From positions 82,469 to 146,468 of the forward strand of contig JBFWMF010000005.1 of assembly GCA_050251735.1 (NCBI GenBank): 64,000 bases of DNA, given 5' to 3'. Position numbers and translations under genes: made by a program. Below the pieces are notes generated by a model. It ran no database searches. It saw only the letters and a list, made by a program, of their open reading frames with translations, and was not told where the DNA came from. The stretch's first letter is position 1. Every line of letters begins with the position of its first letter. Origin of the DNA: Desulfitobacterium sp050251735. GTDB lineage: Bacteria > Bacillota > Desulfitobacteriia > Desulfitobacteriales > Desulfitobacteriaceae. Below are positions 17,434 through 24,904 of the stretch, piece after piece.

Positions 17434-18399
17434 ATGGATACAATATACTATTTAGTGCAAAATACGCTTCCCGTGGCCATCCCCTTGCTCCTAGTGGCAT
17501 TGGGCGGGATGTTTAGCGAACGCAGTGGGGTCATCAATATCGCCTTAGAGGGGATTATGCTCTTCGGTGCCTTCTTTGGTTGCCTCTTTGTCTACTTTAC
17601 TCAAGGCTTCCCGATGAATTCGCAGTATATATTGCTTATGGGCATGGTCGTTTCTGCCGTGGCCGGAATACTCTTTTCCTTACTCCTTTCCCTAGCTGCC
17701 GTAACCATGAAAGCTGACCAGACCATTTCTGGGACGGCCTTGAACATGCTGGTTCCCGGGATGATCCTCCTTTATTCCAAAATGTCCTTTAATAGCGACG
17801 GGATCACCACCAATGTGAATTTCTACATACGCAAAGTTCCAATCTTAGGTGATTTGCCCGTGCTCGGCAACATGTTTTTCCAAAACACTTACATTACTGT
17901 CTATCTTGGTTTCCTTTTCCTAGTTATAGCAGCCATCATCTTCTATAAGACACGTTTCGGGCTGCGTCTGCGGGCCTGCGGTGAGCATCCTCACGCTGCT
18001 GATTCCGTAGGTATCAATGTTTACCTGATGCGCTATGCCGGTGTCAGTCTTTCCGGTTTTCTGGGGGGAATCGGCGGGTTCTTCTATGCTGTAGGGGTAA
18101 TGAACAGCAATATCAATGGTCACACCGGGGTGGCCGGTTTCGGCTTCTTGGCGCTGGCTGTAATGATCTTTGGTCAATGGAAGCCCTTTCAGATTTTACT
18201 GGCCGCTCTCTTCTTCGCCTTCCTGCGTACCTTGGCTTACTCCATTGCCCTCATCCCCTTCCTGCATGCCTTGGACATCAACCAAACTTTCTATAAGATG
18301 TTGCCTTACCTCGCCACCATGATCGTGCTCGCTTTTACCTCACAAAAATCTAGAGCACCGAAAGCGGAAGGCATACCCTATGACAAGAGCCAACGCTAA
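17434..18399 (+). CDS. ABC permease subunit 2 of the BMP-type importer
   Basis: About 321 residues and nine TM helices, same family as the previous gene, with SGVINIALEGIMLFGAFFG and RACGEHPHAADSVGINV as typical motifs. GGAGGAGG lies just before the ATG at 17434; the frame is open further upstream but within the preceding gene and without a site. It is the last gene of the importer operon and is followed by a strong hairpin. Confidence 0.92.
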   Translation: MDTIYYLVQNTLPVAIPLLLVALGGMFSERSGVINIALEGIMLFGAFFGCLFVYFTQGFPMNSQYILLMGMVVSAVAGILFSLLLSLAAVTMKADQTISGTALNMLVPGMILLYSKMSFNSDGITTNVNFYIRKVPILGDLPVLGNMFFQNTYITVYLGFLFLVIAAIIFYKTRFGLRLRACGEHPHAADSVGINVYLMRYAGVSLSGFLGGIGGFFYAVGVMNSNINGHTGVAGFGFLALAVMIFGQWKPFQILLAALFFAFLRTLAYSIALIPFLHALDINQTFYKMLPYLATMIVLAFTSQKSRAPKAEGIPYDKSQR

Positions 18400-18454
18400 A
18401 AACCCAGAATTTTAATCATCTAGATTTACTCATCTTAATAATAATATAGAAATA

Positions 18455-18512
18455 CAATAGTATACAAAAGGGAACCGGCCTTAGCTAGACGGTTCCCTTT
18501 TGTATACTATTG
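18455..18512 (+). terminator. Long perfect hairpin after the BMP operon
   Basis: Two 23-base arms (starting CAATAGTATACAAAAGGG) are perfectly complementary around a 12-base loop. The U-rich stretch lies within the right arm. It separates the importer operon from the nitric oxide reductase genes and may work on both strands. Confidence 0.8.
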
Positions 18513-18580
18513 GTATATATGTCCATACTAAATACGACTACGCAAGTGTTAATGAACCAGTTTAGAGAATGGATGATTGA

Positions 18581-18982
18581 ATGAGACTCAGAACCTTTAT
18601 TCTCATTTCCATAGCTTCATTGAGTGTCTTTGTATTAAGCGTTCGATTTTCTTGGAATCTTGATGAGCCCATGAGCCAAGAGGCAAACGCGGGAAAAGAA
18701 GTTTGGCAGAGCCATAATTGTGTGAGCTGCCACACTTTGCTTGGGCAGGGGGGTTACTCTGGAGAGGATCTTACCCACATTATGGCCAAGCGAAGTCCTG
18801 ATGATATCAACGCATTCTTTCGTCACCCACCAGTCATCCCTCCCCATCAAGAAGAGAAACATCCCTCCTTAACCCCTTTGGAAACGCAAGATCTTATTGC
18901 TTTTCTCGAGTATATGAAGACCATCCCCACCTTAGGATGGCCACCCGAACCGAAAAAGCCAGAAAGCGGGGATATTCTTTGA
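18581..18982 (+). CDS. norC: NorC-like membrane cytochrome c, nitric oxide reductase small subunit
   Basis: 133 residues. An N-terminal TM anchor (about 5-22) is followed by one heme c site, CVSCH (C47, C50, H51), in GKEVWQSHNCVSCHTLLGQG, and the WPP near the end is typical of NorC. In cNOR proteins the axial ligand Met lies in an MP motif before the last helix; at that place this protein has HP (His94). Met112 is near but in the helix. It donates electrons to the catalytic subunit encoded next. The two genes overlap by four bases if the TTG start is used. Confidence 0.88.
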   Translation: MRLRTFILISIASLSVFVLSVRFSWNLDEPMSQEANAGKEVWQSHNCVSCHTLLGQGGYSGEDLTHIMAKRSPDDINAFFRHPPVIPPHQEEKHPSLTPLETQDLIAFLEYMKTIPTLGWPPEPKKPESGDIL

Positions 18983-20325
18983 AGGCGCTCACTGGAAAAC
19001 AAATTGCCCGCAGATTTATGCTCTATGCTGTTTTCCTTTTTGGTTCTCAAGGAATTGTTGCCTTGCTTGGCGCATCCGCGCTGGTCTTCCCCGATTTACC
19101 CTCACCGATTTCTGCTGAATATGGCCGTGCGGTTCACCTTGCTTTGGCCACATTTTGGCCGGTTATCGGGATGCTAGGGATGGTCTATTATTTCACCGCA
19201 GAGCAGCTTAAGACCGATATCTATTCCCCAAAGCTTGCCCGTTGGCAATTCGTAATTATGTTGGTAACCTCTTTATCATTACTGGGAAGCCTGGCATTAG
19301 AAATAGGCAATGGGCGCGAATATCTCGATGGCCTGCCCATTTTCTACGCGGGAATTTCCCTAGGCATCTCGATTGAAGCCTACAATTTAGGGAGAACCCT
19401 TTGGGAGAACAGACAAAGATTAACCCCGGCAACGGGAATAATGACAGTCGGTGTCGCCTTCCTTTGCGTATTACTGATTCCCAATATACTCCATTACAGC
19501 AATCCGGTTGCTGATGAAGCCGTGAAGTTTTGGGTCGTTCACCTCTGGGAAGAAATGGCCTTTGAATTAACAACCAGCGGCTTTATTGCTTCTTTCTTCG
19601 TGACCACGGGTATTGCCAACAAAAAGGATATAGAAAAGTGGCTTTATCTTGAAGCCACTTTATCGGTGATGGGGGGATTATTCGGTACGGGGCACCACTA
19701 TTATTGGATTGGCTTTCCCTCAATTTGGCTCTTCTTAGGATCGTTCTTCAGCGTCATACAAGTTATCCCCGTATTTCTCTTGGCCTACCTGATCTATAAA
19801 GGGTTTAAAAACCACAAGGTGCTGAACCTGAAAGAAAAGCTCGCCATGTGGCTCATTTTGAGCAGTATATTTCACCATCTGACTGGAGCTACCTTACTGG
19901 GATTGCTGATGACTATTCCCTGGGTCAATCTTTATACCCATGGTACCTATATAACTTCTGGTCATGCTCACTTGGCTTTGTTTGGCACCATCGGCTTTTT
20001 GATTCTTGCCGGTGCCTATACAATCTTAAGTGATCGGGAGAACCCGACCCCCAAGACCTATCGCTATGGAGTTGTAGGAGTAATCCTTCTCAACCTCGGC
20101 CTCATCGGTATGAGCCTCTGTCTTCTTATAGCCGGCTTTCTCCAGACTTATCTGTGGCGAGTTCTCGGTCTTGACTTTATGGCAGTCAGCTCCATCATTA
20201 GGCCCTACCTAAGTCTCCGGGTTCTGAGTGGTTCTCTGTTCACCTCAGGAGCTATGATCCTCTGCACAATCATCATTAGAACTTGGTGGAAGACACGGCC
20301 TATACGGCGTGAAACCACCGGTTAA
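18979..20325 (+). CDS. norB: NorB-like nitric oxide reductase catalytic subunit
   Basis: About 448 residues, 12 TM helices, of the heme-copper oxidase superfamily. The low-spin heme His is in GRAVHLALATFW. FeB ligands are HLWEEMAFEL (His plus the NOR-type Glu pair) and GTGHHYYWIG. The TSGHAHLALFG pair binds the hemes. No proton-channel Lys/Tyr cross-link motif of oxidases is seen. It reduces NO to N2O. A TTG at 18979 overlaps the norC stop as TTGA and has GCGGGGAT upstream; an in-frame ATG at 18937 lies inside norC with no ribosome site. No N-terminal cytochrome domain, so this is a cNOR, not qNOR. Confidence 0.9.
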   Translation: MKALTGKQIARRFMLYAVFLFGSQGIVALLGASALVFPDLPSPISAEYGRAVHLALATFWPVIGMLGMVYYFTAEQLKTDIYSPKLARWQFVIMLVTSLSLLGSLALEIGNGREYLDGLPIFYAGISLGISIEAYNLGRTLWENRQRLTPATGIMTVGVAFLCVLLIPNILHYSNPVADEAVKFWVVHLWEEMAFELTTSGFIASFFVTTGIANKKDIEKWLYLEATLSVMGGLFGTGHHYYWIGFPSIWLFLGSFFSVIQVIPVFLLAYLIYKGFKNHKVLNLKEKLAMWLILSSIFHHLTGATLLGLLMTIPWVNLYTHGTYITSGHAHLALFGTIGFLILAGAYTILSDRENPTPKTYRYGVVGVILLNLGLIGMSLCLLIAGFLQTYLWRVLGLDFMAVSSIIRPYLSLRVLSGSLFTSGAMILCTIIIRTWWKTRPIRRETTG

Positions 20326-20329
20326 TACC

Positions 20330-21049
20330 TCACTCAATACGTTCGGAGAGATTTAGCCAAGTTTCCTTAGTCAGGAAGCTATCTTCCACTTGTGCTTCAA
20401 GCTCTAGGTAGCGTTGATAAGGCATACTGAAGGAGAGGATGTCTTTGTCAATATATTTACGCGCTGAAGGATCTGTAAGGCCGATATAGCATTTGGGGTG
20501 CTCCGCATCGACTTGATTAAGAGCATAAAGTACGGTCTGATGACAACCCGCTCCAAAGTTTGCCTCCACGTTATTCTGTGTGGGCTGATCAAAATTCGCT
20601 AATACTGTTAAGGCAGAGATTTGGTCCGCATTGACTAAAAAGACTATGCTCTCCGGCCTTTCGTTTTCATTTACTTCAGCTAAAGGCTTAAAGACAACGA
20701 ATTCTTGATGAGAAATCTCAGGCAAATTTTCAATGAAAGCCTTTGCTAATTCAGGGCTTTTCTTGTAAAACTCACCTTCTCTTCCACCTACCCCGCCAGT
20801 AGACAGGAAATACTCAATAAAACCCAATTCATAGCGTTGAAATCCTAGACCGGACTTCCCTCCTCTACAAGTAGTGGTAGGGAGACTAAACGCAGCTGTG
20901 CGACCCTTGGCCGCCATATTAAGCAAGGAAATAGCACAGCCCCACTTTCCTTCCACAAACTCCATGGCCCCATCCGGCTTGGCATCGGCTCGAAAGACAG
21001 CTACAGGATAACTTCTTAATTTGATCGCTTCAGCAATTTTGCTTTGCAT
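20330..21049 (-). CDS. DUF169-family protein
   Basis: 239 residues matching the DUF169 pattern: LRSYPVAVFR near the start, WGCAISLLNMAAKGRTAAFS, conserved Cys in TTTCRGGKSGLGF, and FGAGCHQTVLYAL. The conserved Cys and Gly residues suggest a cofactor or metal site but the function of the family is unknown. It is convergent with norB, four bases apart, so the two genes do not share a transcript. Confidence 0.85.
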   Translation of the reverse strand: MQSKIAEAIKLRSYPVAVFRADAKPDGAMEFVEGKWGCAISLLNMAAKGRTAAFSLPTTTCRGGKSGLGFQRYELGFIEYFLSTGGVGGREGEFYKKSPELAKAFIENLPEISHQEFVVFKPLAEVNENERPESIVFLVNADQISALTVLANFDQPTQNNVEANFGAGCHQTVLYALNQVDAEHPKCYIGLTDPSARKYIDKDILSFSMPYQRYLELEAQVEDSFLTKETWLNLSERIE

Positions 21050-21123
21050 AAGATTAACCTTCCTTCATAAAGCTTCTTACCCGTACAAACCCCTTGATTC
21101 TTCTCGAAACGTAGGTTCCTTCT

Positions 21124-21640
21124 CTAAATCCTTGTACTTATTATTACTATTATGATTCTAGAAAATTGTCTCTTCATACTATCAACATCATTGGTGGTCC
21201 CGACAGCTATGCTTTCATCCAAGGCACGATCAACTATGTGGACTATCTCATCCATACTCTCCAGCCCTGTAAAAGCAAATTTAACCGTGGTTTCTTCACC
21301 CTCATCAAGCAGGGACCGTTTAATGGTCATGGAAATCAAAATACCTTCTCGAGCATAGATTTGGTTGTTCATAACAAAGCGGTTCAACTGTGGTCGTTGA
21401 GCAAGAACACGCACATAGACCGCAGTAAACAAATGCATATAATTGAGCTTGATCCCTTGGGCTTTCTTTTCTTGGATATATTGGTCAATGGGCTCGACGA
21501 CAACTATTTGCTTATAAAAATTTTGCGCATCGCTCCGCCGTGTCATGATGTGAGGAATAATCTTTACAAACGGACTTAAGGACTTGAGCAGTATCCCATC
21601 ACTTCGCCTCAAACCAAACCCTCTTCTTCAGGTATTTCAT
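21124..21640 (-). pseudogene. Broken 2-oxoacid dehydrogenase acyltransferase/CAT-like gene
   Basis: From an ATG at 21640 one frame gives MKYLKKRVWF. A shifted frame then gives RRSDGILLKSLSPFVKIIPH, DAQNFYKQIVVVEPIDQYI, PQLNRFVMNNQIYAREGILI and VDSMKRQFSRI, as in CAT-like acyltransferases of about 290 residues. It ends at 21124 after a low-complexity stretch. The C-terminal third, which holds the catalytic HH-containing motif, is missing. A frameshift near 21612 and a 3' truncation mark it as decayed. Confidence 0.75.
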
Positions 21641-21713
21641 GAATAGTTCTCTGCTAATATCCACAATTCCTTCCATTATCTGTATGCCTAGCCAAAATAT
21701 ATGAAACCCTTTT

Positions 21714-22178
21714 TTAATCATCAGCTAATCCTTCCTCTAAATTTCCTTCTACTATATTTCCTTTCATTCTACAAATATAGGATGAAAGCTGGCTTATTTC
21801 CTCATCTGTAAAACCACGTACCAATAGCTTTTCAAGCGTGTCAATATCCTCTATGAGCACTTGATGAATTTCCAGCGCCTTGGGGGTAAGTACCAGCTTT
21901 TTTAGTCGTGCATCGTTCGGCACGGCCTGTCGCTCAATTAATCCCTTCTGTTCCATGAGTTTAATGACTTTAGAAGTTGTCGAACGATTGACCGTGAACA
22001 TAGTCTCCAAGTCTTTTTGATACACATCTTCATCCTTATGTTCTATTAAATAGTCAATAATCCAAATGTTTGTGGCTGTAATGTTTTTTTCGAATTGGAA
22101 ATGGTAGCAATTCACTGCGTAACGCTTGCAAAGATGTGTTAGTGAACGAATTTCAAATGCAATCCCCTCTCTGTTCAT
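21714..22178 (-). CDS. MarR-family transcriptional regulator
   Basis: About 154 residues with a winged helix-turn-helix: IDYLIEHKDEDVYQKDLETM, recognition helix NRSTTSKVIKLMEQKGLIER, and wing PNDARLKKLVLT. Long helices at both ends form the dimer interface. GGGAGG lies 8 bases before the ATG at 22178; the frame continues upstream without a site. The adjacent downstream gene is the decayed acyltransferase, which may have been its target. Confidence 0.9.
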   Translation of the reverse strand: MNREGIAFEIRSLTHLCKRYAVNCYHFQFEKNITATNIWIIDYLIEHKDEDVYQKDLETMFTVNRSTTSKVIKLMEQKGLIERQAVPNDARLKKLVLTPKALEIHQVLIEDIDTLEKLLVRGFTDEEISQLSSYICRMKGNIVEGNLEEGLADD

Positions 22179-22300
22179 CACAATTCCTCCCTTATAAACA
22201 AGAAAATGTTGCATCACGGATAATTAGCCCATGCAACATTTTAATATCTATTTTCCCTAAACACAACCAGCAAAAGGAAAGATCACAAACGCACTCCCGT

Positions 22301-23431
22301 TTATGGCGAAGTCAGCCTCTGTAGTCTTTTATTTACATCCTTGCTGAGTAGCTTATACACGGTCGCGGCAGTCGGTACTCCCAGCATAATCCCTATCACG
22401 CCCATCAATCCGCCACCTATGATTACGGCAACCAACACCCATATTCCCGGCAAGCCAATACTTTGACCGACGACCTTGGGATAGATGATATTACCTTCAA
22501 TCTGCTGCAAGATAATGATAAATACAAGGAACAGTACCGCTTGCAAGGGATCGACAATGAGAATTAGAATAAACCCTACAGCAGCCCCAAGGTACGCACC
22601 CACCATCGGGATCAGTGCAGTCAGACCAACAACAGGGCCAACTGTCGTGGCATAAGGAAAACCAAGAATCCACATGCCTAGAGTGCATAAGACGCCGAGT
22701 ATAACAGCCTCTTTGCCTTGCCCCACAATATAATTGGAAAATGTCTCATGAGCTGTATCCAGACCTACATAGATTTTCGCCCGGTGATCAGGTCTCATAT
22801 ATGCTCTAAGAAGTTTATCTATATTTCTACCAATTTCTTCCTTAGAAAATAGGATGTAGATTGCAAATATGATGGCTAAAATAGTGTTTACGACAACGCC
22901 AAATACCGTTCCCATTAAGGTCACTGTACCCAAGGCCCAATTCCCAAGAAGCCCCAGACCATTTTTCAGGGCCGCTGTGCCATCCATATTAAGCTCTTCC
23001 CATTGCTGCTGCAGTCCCGGAAATTCGCCGGCATAGCGGTTAAGCCAGCCCATGACATCGTCGTAGACCGCTGGAAAGCCAGCGTAAAGCAAGGCCAGAG
23101 TCTCGGCAAATTGCGGAATAAGAATGCGCAGAAAAAAAAGCAGCACCACAGCAATGGTCAACAAGGATAACAAAACGGCTATCCCCCGGCGAGTGCTTAT
23201 GAGCGCCTTATGCTTACTCTTAGGAAAATAGATCTTCTCATAGGCCACCACAAGCAAATTGAGAACATAGGCAATCCCTGCTCCCAGAAACAAGGGAAAA
23301 AGAATCAGGTAGAGTTTTCCCACGAAAAGCATAATCTGCGAAAAATTAAGAACCACGAGTAAAGTTATCCCTAAAAGTACAATAATTTTAAGGATGGCTT
23401 TAAAGTTAAGGTTGTCCGGCTTCAAAATCAT
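22301..23431 (-). CDS. AI-2E-type transporter family permease
   Basis: 376 residues and about eight TM helices. The family pattern is clear: an N-terminal pair of helices, a variable loop with GLQQQWEELNMD, and a conserved C-terminal half with FSNYIVGQGKEAVILG, PVVGLTALIPMVGAYLGA and IEGNIIYPKVVG. Members export small molecules or ions, so the AI-2E name does not fix the substrate. AAGGAG lies upstream of the ATG. A 33-bp near-perfect palindrome directly before the ribosome site suggests control by a metal- or redox-dependent repressor. Confidence 0.9.
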   Translation of the reverse strand: MILKPDNLNFKAILKIIVLLGITLLVVLNFSQIMLFVGKLYLILFPLFLGAGIAYVLNLLVVAYEKIYFPKSKHKALISTRRGIAVLLSLLTIAVVLLFFLRILIPQFAETLALLYAGFPAVYDDVMGWLNRYAGEFPGLQQQWEELNMDGTAALKNGLGLLGNWALGTVTLMGTVFGVVVNTILAIIFAIYILFSKEEIGRNIDKLLRAYMRPDHRAKIYVGLDTAHETFSNYIVGQGKEAVILGVLCTLGMWILGFPYATTVGPVVGLTALIPMVGAYLGAAVGFILILIVDPLQAVLFLVFIIILQQIEGNIIYPKVVGQSIGLPGIWVLVAVIIGGGLMGVIGIMLGVPTAATVYKLLSKDVNKRLQRLTSP

Positions 23432-23449
23432 TGCTAACTACCGCTCCTT

Positions 23450-23482
23450 ATTAATGATAATGCGACTCGCATTATCATTAAT
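23450..23482. promoter_or_regulatory. Perfect palindromic operator candidate, Fur-like half-sites
   Basis: Two perfectly complementary 16-base arms meet at a single central base (23466). The outer parts read TGATAAT and ATTATCA, the half-sites of the Fur-family box, but 9 bases apart instead of 1. It lies 19 bp before the start of the AI-2E-type gene. There is no T run, so a terminator is unlikely. Confidence 0.6.
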
Positions 23483-23513
23483 CAATTACATACTTGACGT
23501 ACAGTCAAGCTAC

Positions 23514-24215
23514 CTAGGATTGGTCGGCTCTGCTCACCACTTCACAAACGGAAAGCAGATTGTCCTGCACAGTAAAACGAATGTCAAATCCTGCAAATTC
23601 AAGACCATAGATCCGCTTAGGGTCCTTTTGATAAGACGGCCTTGGGTCATGAGACAGCACCCTCAAAATCGCTTCACGTCTGTCTTCAGATATTAACTGG
23701 AGCCATTGCTTGGGAAACTCTACTTCAAGCTTCTTTGCTTGAAGAGGCTCGATAAAACCACTCACCGCTTCTGGGTGACAGTCTGTATAAGCTAGGTAGG
23801 GTTTGATATCGTAAATAGGGGTGTTGTCCATCAGGTCGGCACCGGAAACATGCAGTATAGGTCCAAGCTCCGGATGTACTTCGATACCTTCAAGCTTAAC
23901 TGAGGAAAGACCAATTGCATTGGGTCGAAAAGGAGAACGGGTCGCGAAAACTCCCATCCGTGTATTACCGCCCAGACGTGGGGGGCGCACAGTGGGTGAC
24001 CAGGTGTCACGAAGTGCCTCGGAGAACTCCCAGATGAGCCAGATGTGTGAGAAACCCTCCAACCCACGCAAGGCATCGGCATTGCGGTACTCTGTCTCAA
24101 AGACAACGACAGCCTTTAAATCGTCAATCAGTCCACTTTGACGGGGAATTCCGAATTTGGTAGGAAAATCTGTGCGAATGCGCGCGATAATTTTAATTTC
24201 TCGAGAAGTAGTCAT
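23514..24215 (-). CDS. trmO: tRNA N6-threonylcarbamoyladenosine (m6t6A) methyltransferase TrmO-like
   Basis: 233 residues of the TrmO/YaeB (TsaA) family, an SAM enzyme with a beta-barrel fold. Motifs: IARIRTDFPTKFGIPRQSG, GLEGFSHIWLIWEF, TRMGVFATRSPFRPNAIGLS, GADLMDNTPIYDIKPYL. The C-terminal extension (about 165-225) contains DPRPSYQKDP, typical of the long form. It methylates t6A37 in tRNAs that read ACY codons in organisms where this was tested. Single gene. Confidence 0.92.
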   Translation of the reverse strand: MTTSREIKIIARIRTDFPTKFGIPRQSGLIDDLKAVVVFETEYRNADALRGLEGFSHIWLIWEFSEALRDTWSPTVRPPRLGGNTRMGVFATRSPFRPNAIGLSSVKLEGIEVHPELGPILHVSGADLMDNTPIYDIKPYLAYTDCHPEAVSGFIEPLQAKKLEVEFPKQWLQLISEDRREAILRVLSHDPRPSYQKDPKRIYGLEFAGFDIRFTVQDNLLSVCEVVSRADQS

Positions 24216-24282
24216 ATATTATTACTCCTATTGCCTGCACAACTATTCTAGCTAGCGATATGATTGGCAACACCATTGATAT

Positions 24283-24320
24283 AAGGAGCGTTTAGATATC
24301 ATTCTAAACGCTCCTTTTGC
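24283..24320 (+). terminator. Hairpin between trmO and rubrerythrin genes
   Basis: AAGGAGCGTTTAGA pairs perfectly with TCTAAACGCTCCTT around a 6-base loop, followed by TTTTGCTTTT on the + strand. It lies 22 bp after the rubrerythrin stop; the minus strand side has weaker T content. Confidence 0.65.
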
Positions 24321-24337
24321 TTTTCTCTCAATTGACA

Positions 24338-24832
24338 TTAATATTTAATGAATTTCTCGCCGGGAACTCCACAAATACTGCACTTTTCAGGAACTACTTT
24401 TTCGATATTTCCACAGACCGGACATAAGTAATAAAATACTTCCGCAGTTTCGTCCATGTTTTCTAATGCTTCTTGATAGAGCTTAGCATGAACTTCTTCA
24501 GCCTTCATCGCAAAAGTGAAGACAGCTACAGCAGCTTTATTCCCCTCTTCTTTAGCTGTTTCGATAAAGCCCGGATACATACTTTGATACTCATAAGTCT
24601 CCCCAGCAACTCCGTCCTTTAAGTTTTCACTGGTCGAGCCAATTTTCCCGGCAATCTCAAATTCTTTGAGGGCATGAAGGGTTTCGGCATCGGCTGCCGC
24701 TCTAAAGAGCTTCGCTGCGTTAAGCTTTCCCTCTTGCTCAGCTTTCTTTGCGTAGGCAAGGTATTTTCTGTTCGCTTGGGATTCTCCGGCAAAGGCTTCC
24801 ATCAAATTTTCAAGTGTTTTATTGTCACTCAT
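24338..24832 (-). CDS. rbr: Rubrerythrin
   Basis: About 164 residues. The ferritin-like di-iron domain (1-130) has EAFAGESQANRKY, AADAETLHALKEF and AMKAEEVHAKLYQ with the Glu/His ligands. A C-terminal rubredoxin-like domain follows, with CPVCG and CSICG. It reduces hydrogen peroxide in the cytoplasm of anaerobes. GGAGGT lies 8 bases before the ATG at 24832, so nine residues of the longer open frame are not used. Confidence 0.96.
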   Translation of the reverse strand: MSDNKTLENLMEAFAGESQANRKYLAYAKKAEQEGKLNAAKLFRAAADAETLHALKEFEIAGKIGSTSENLKDGVAGETYEYQSMYPGFIETAKEEGNKAAVAVFTFAMKAEEVHAKLYQEALENMDETAEVFYYLCPVCGNIEKVVPEKCSICGVPGEKFIKY

Positions 24833-24904
24833 TACTCTTAACCTCCACTTCAATAACAATTATAGATCTATATCATTTTAGCATTAATTACTATATCTAT
24901 CCAA

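Noticed and set aside
21166..21579. 137-codon + strand ORF
   Set aside because: It is antisense to the acyltransferase-like remnant, which matches a known family.
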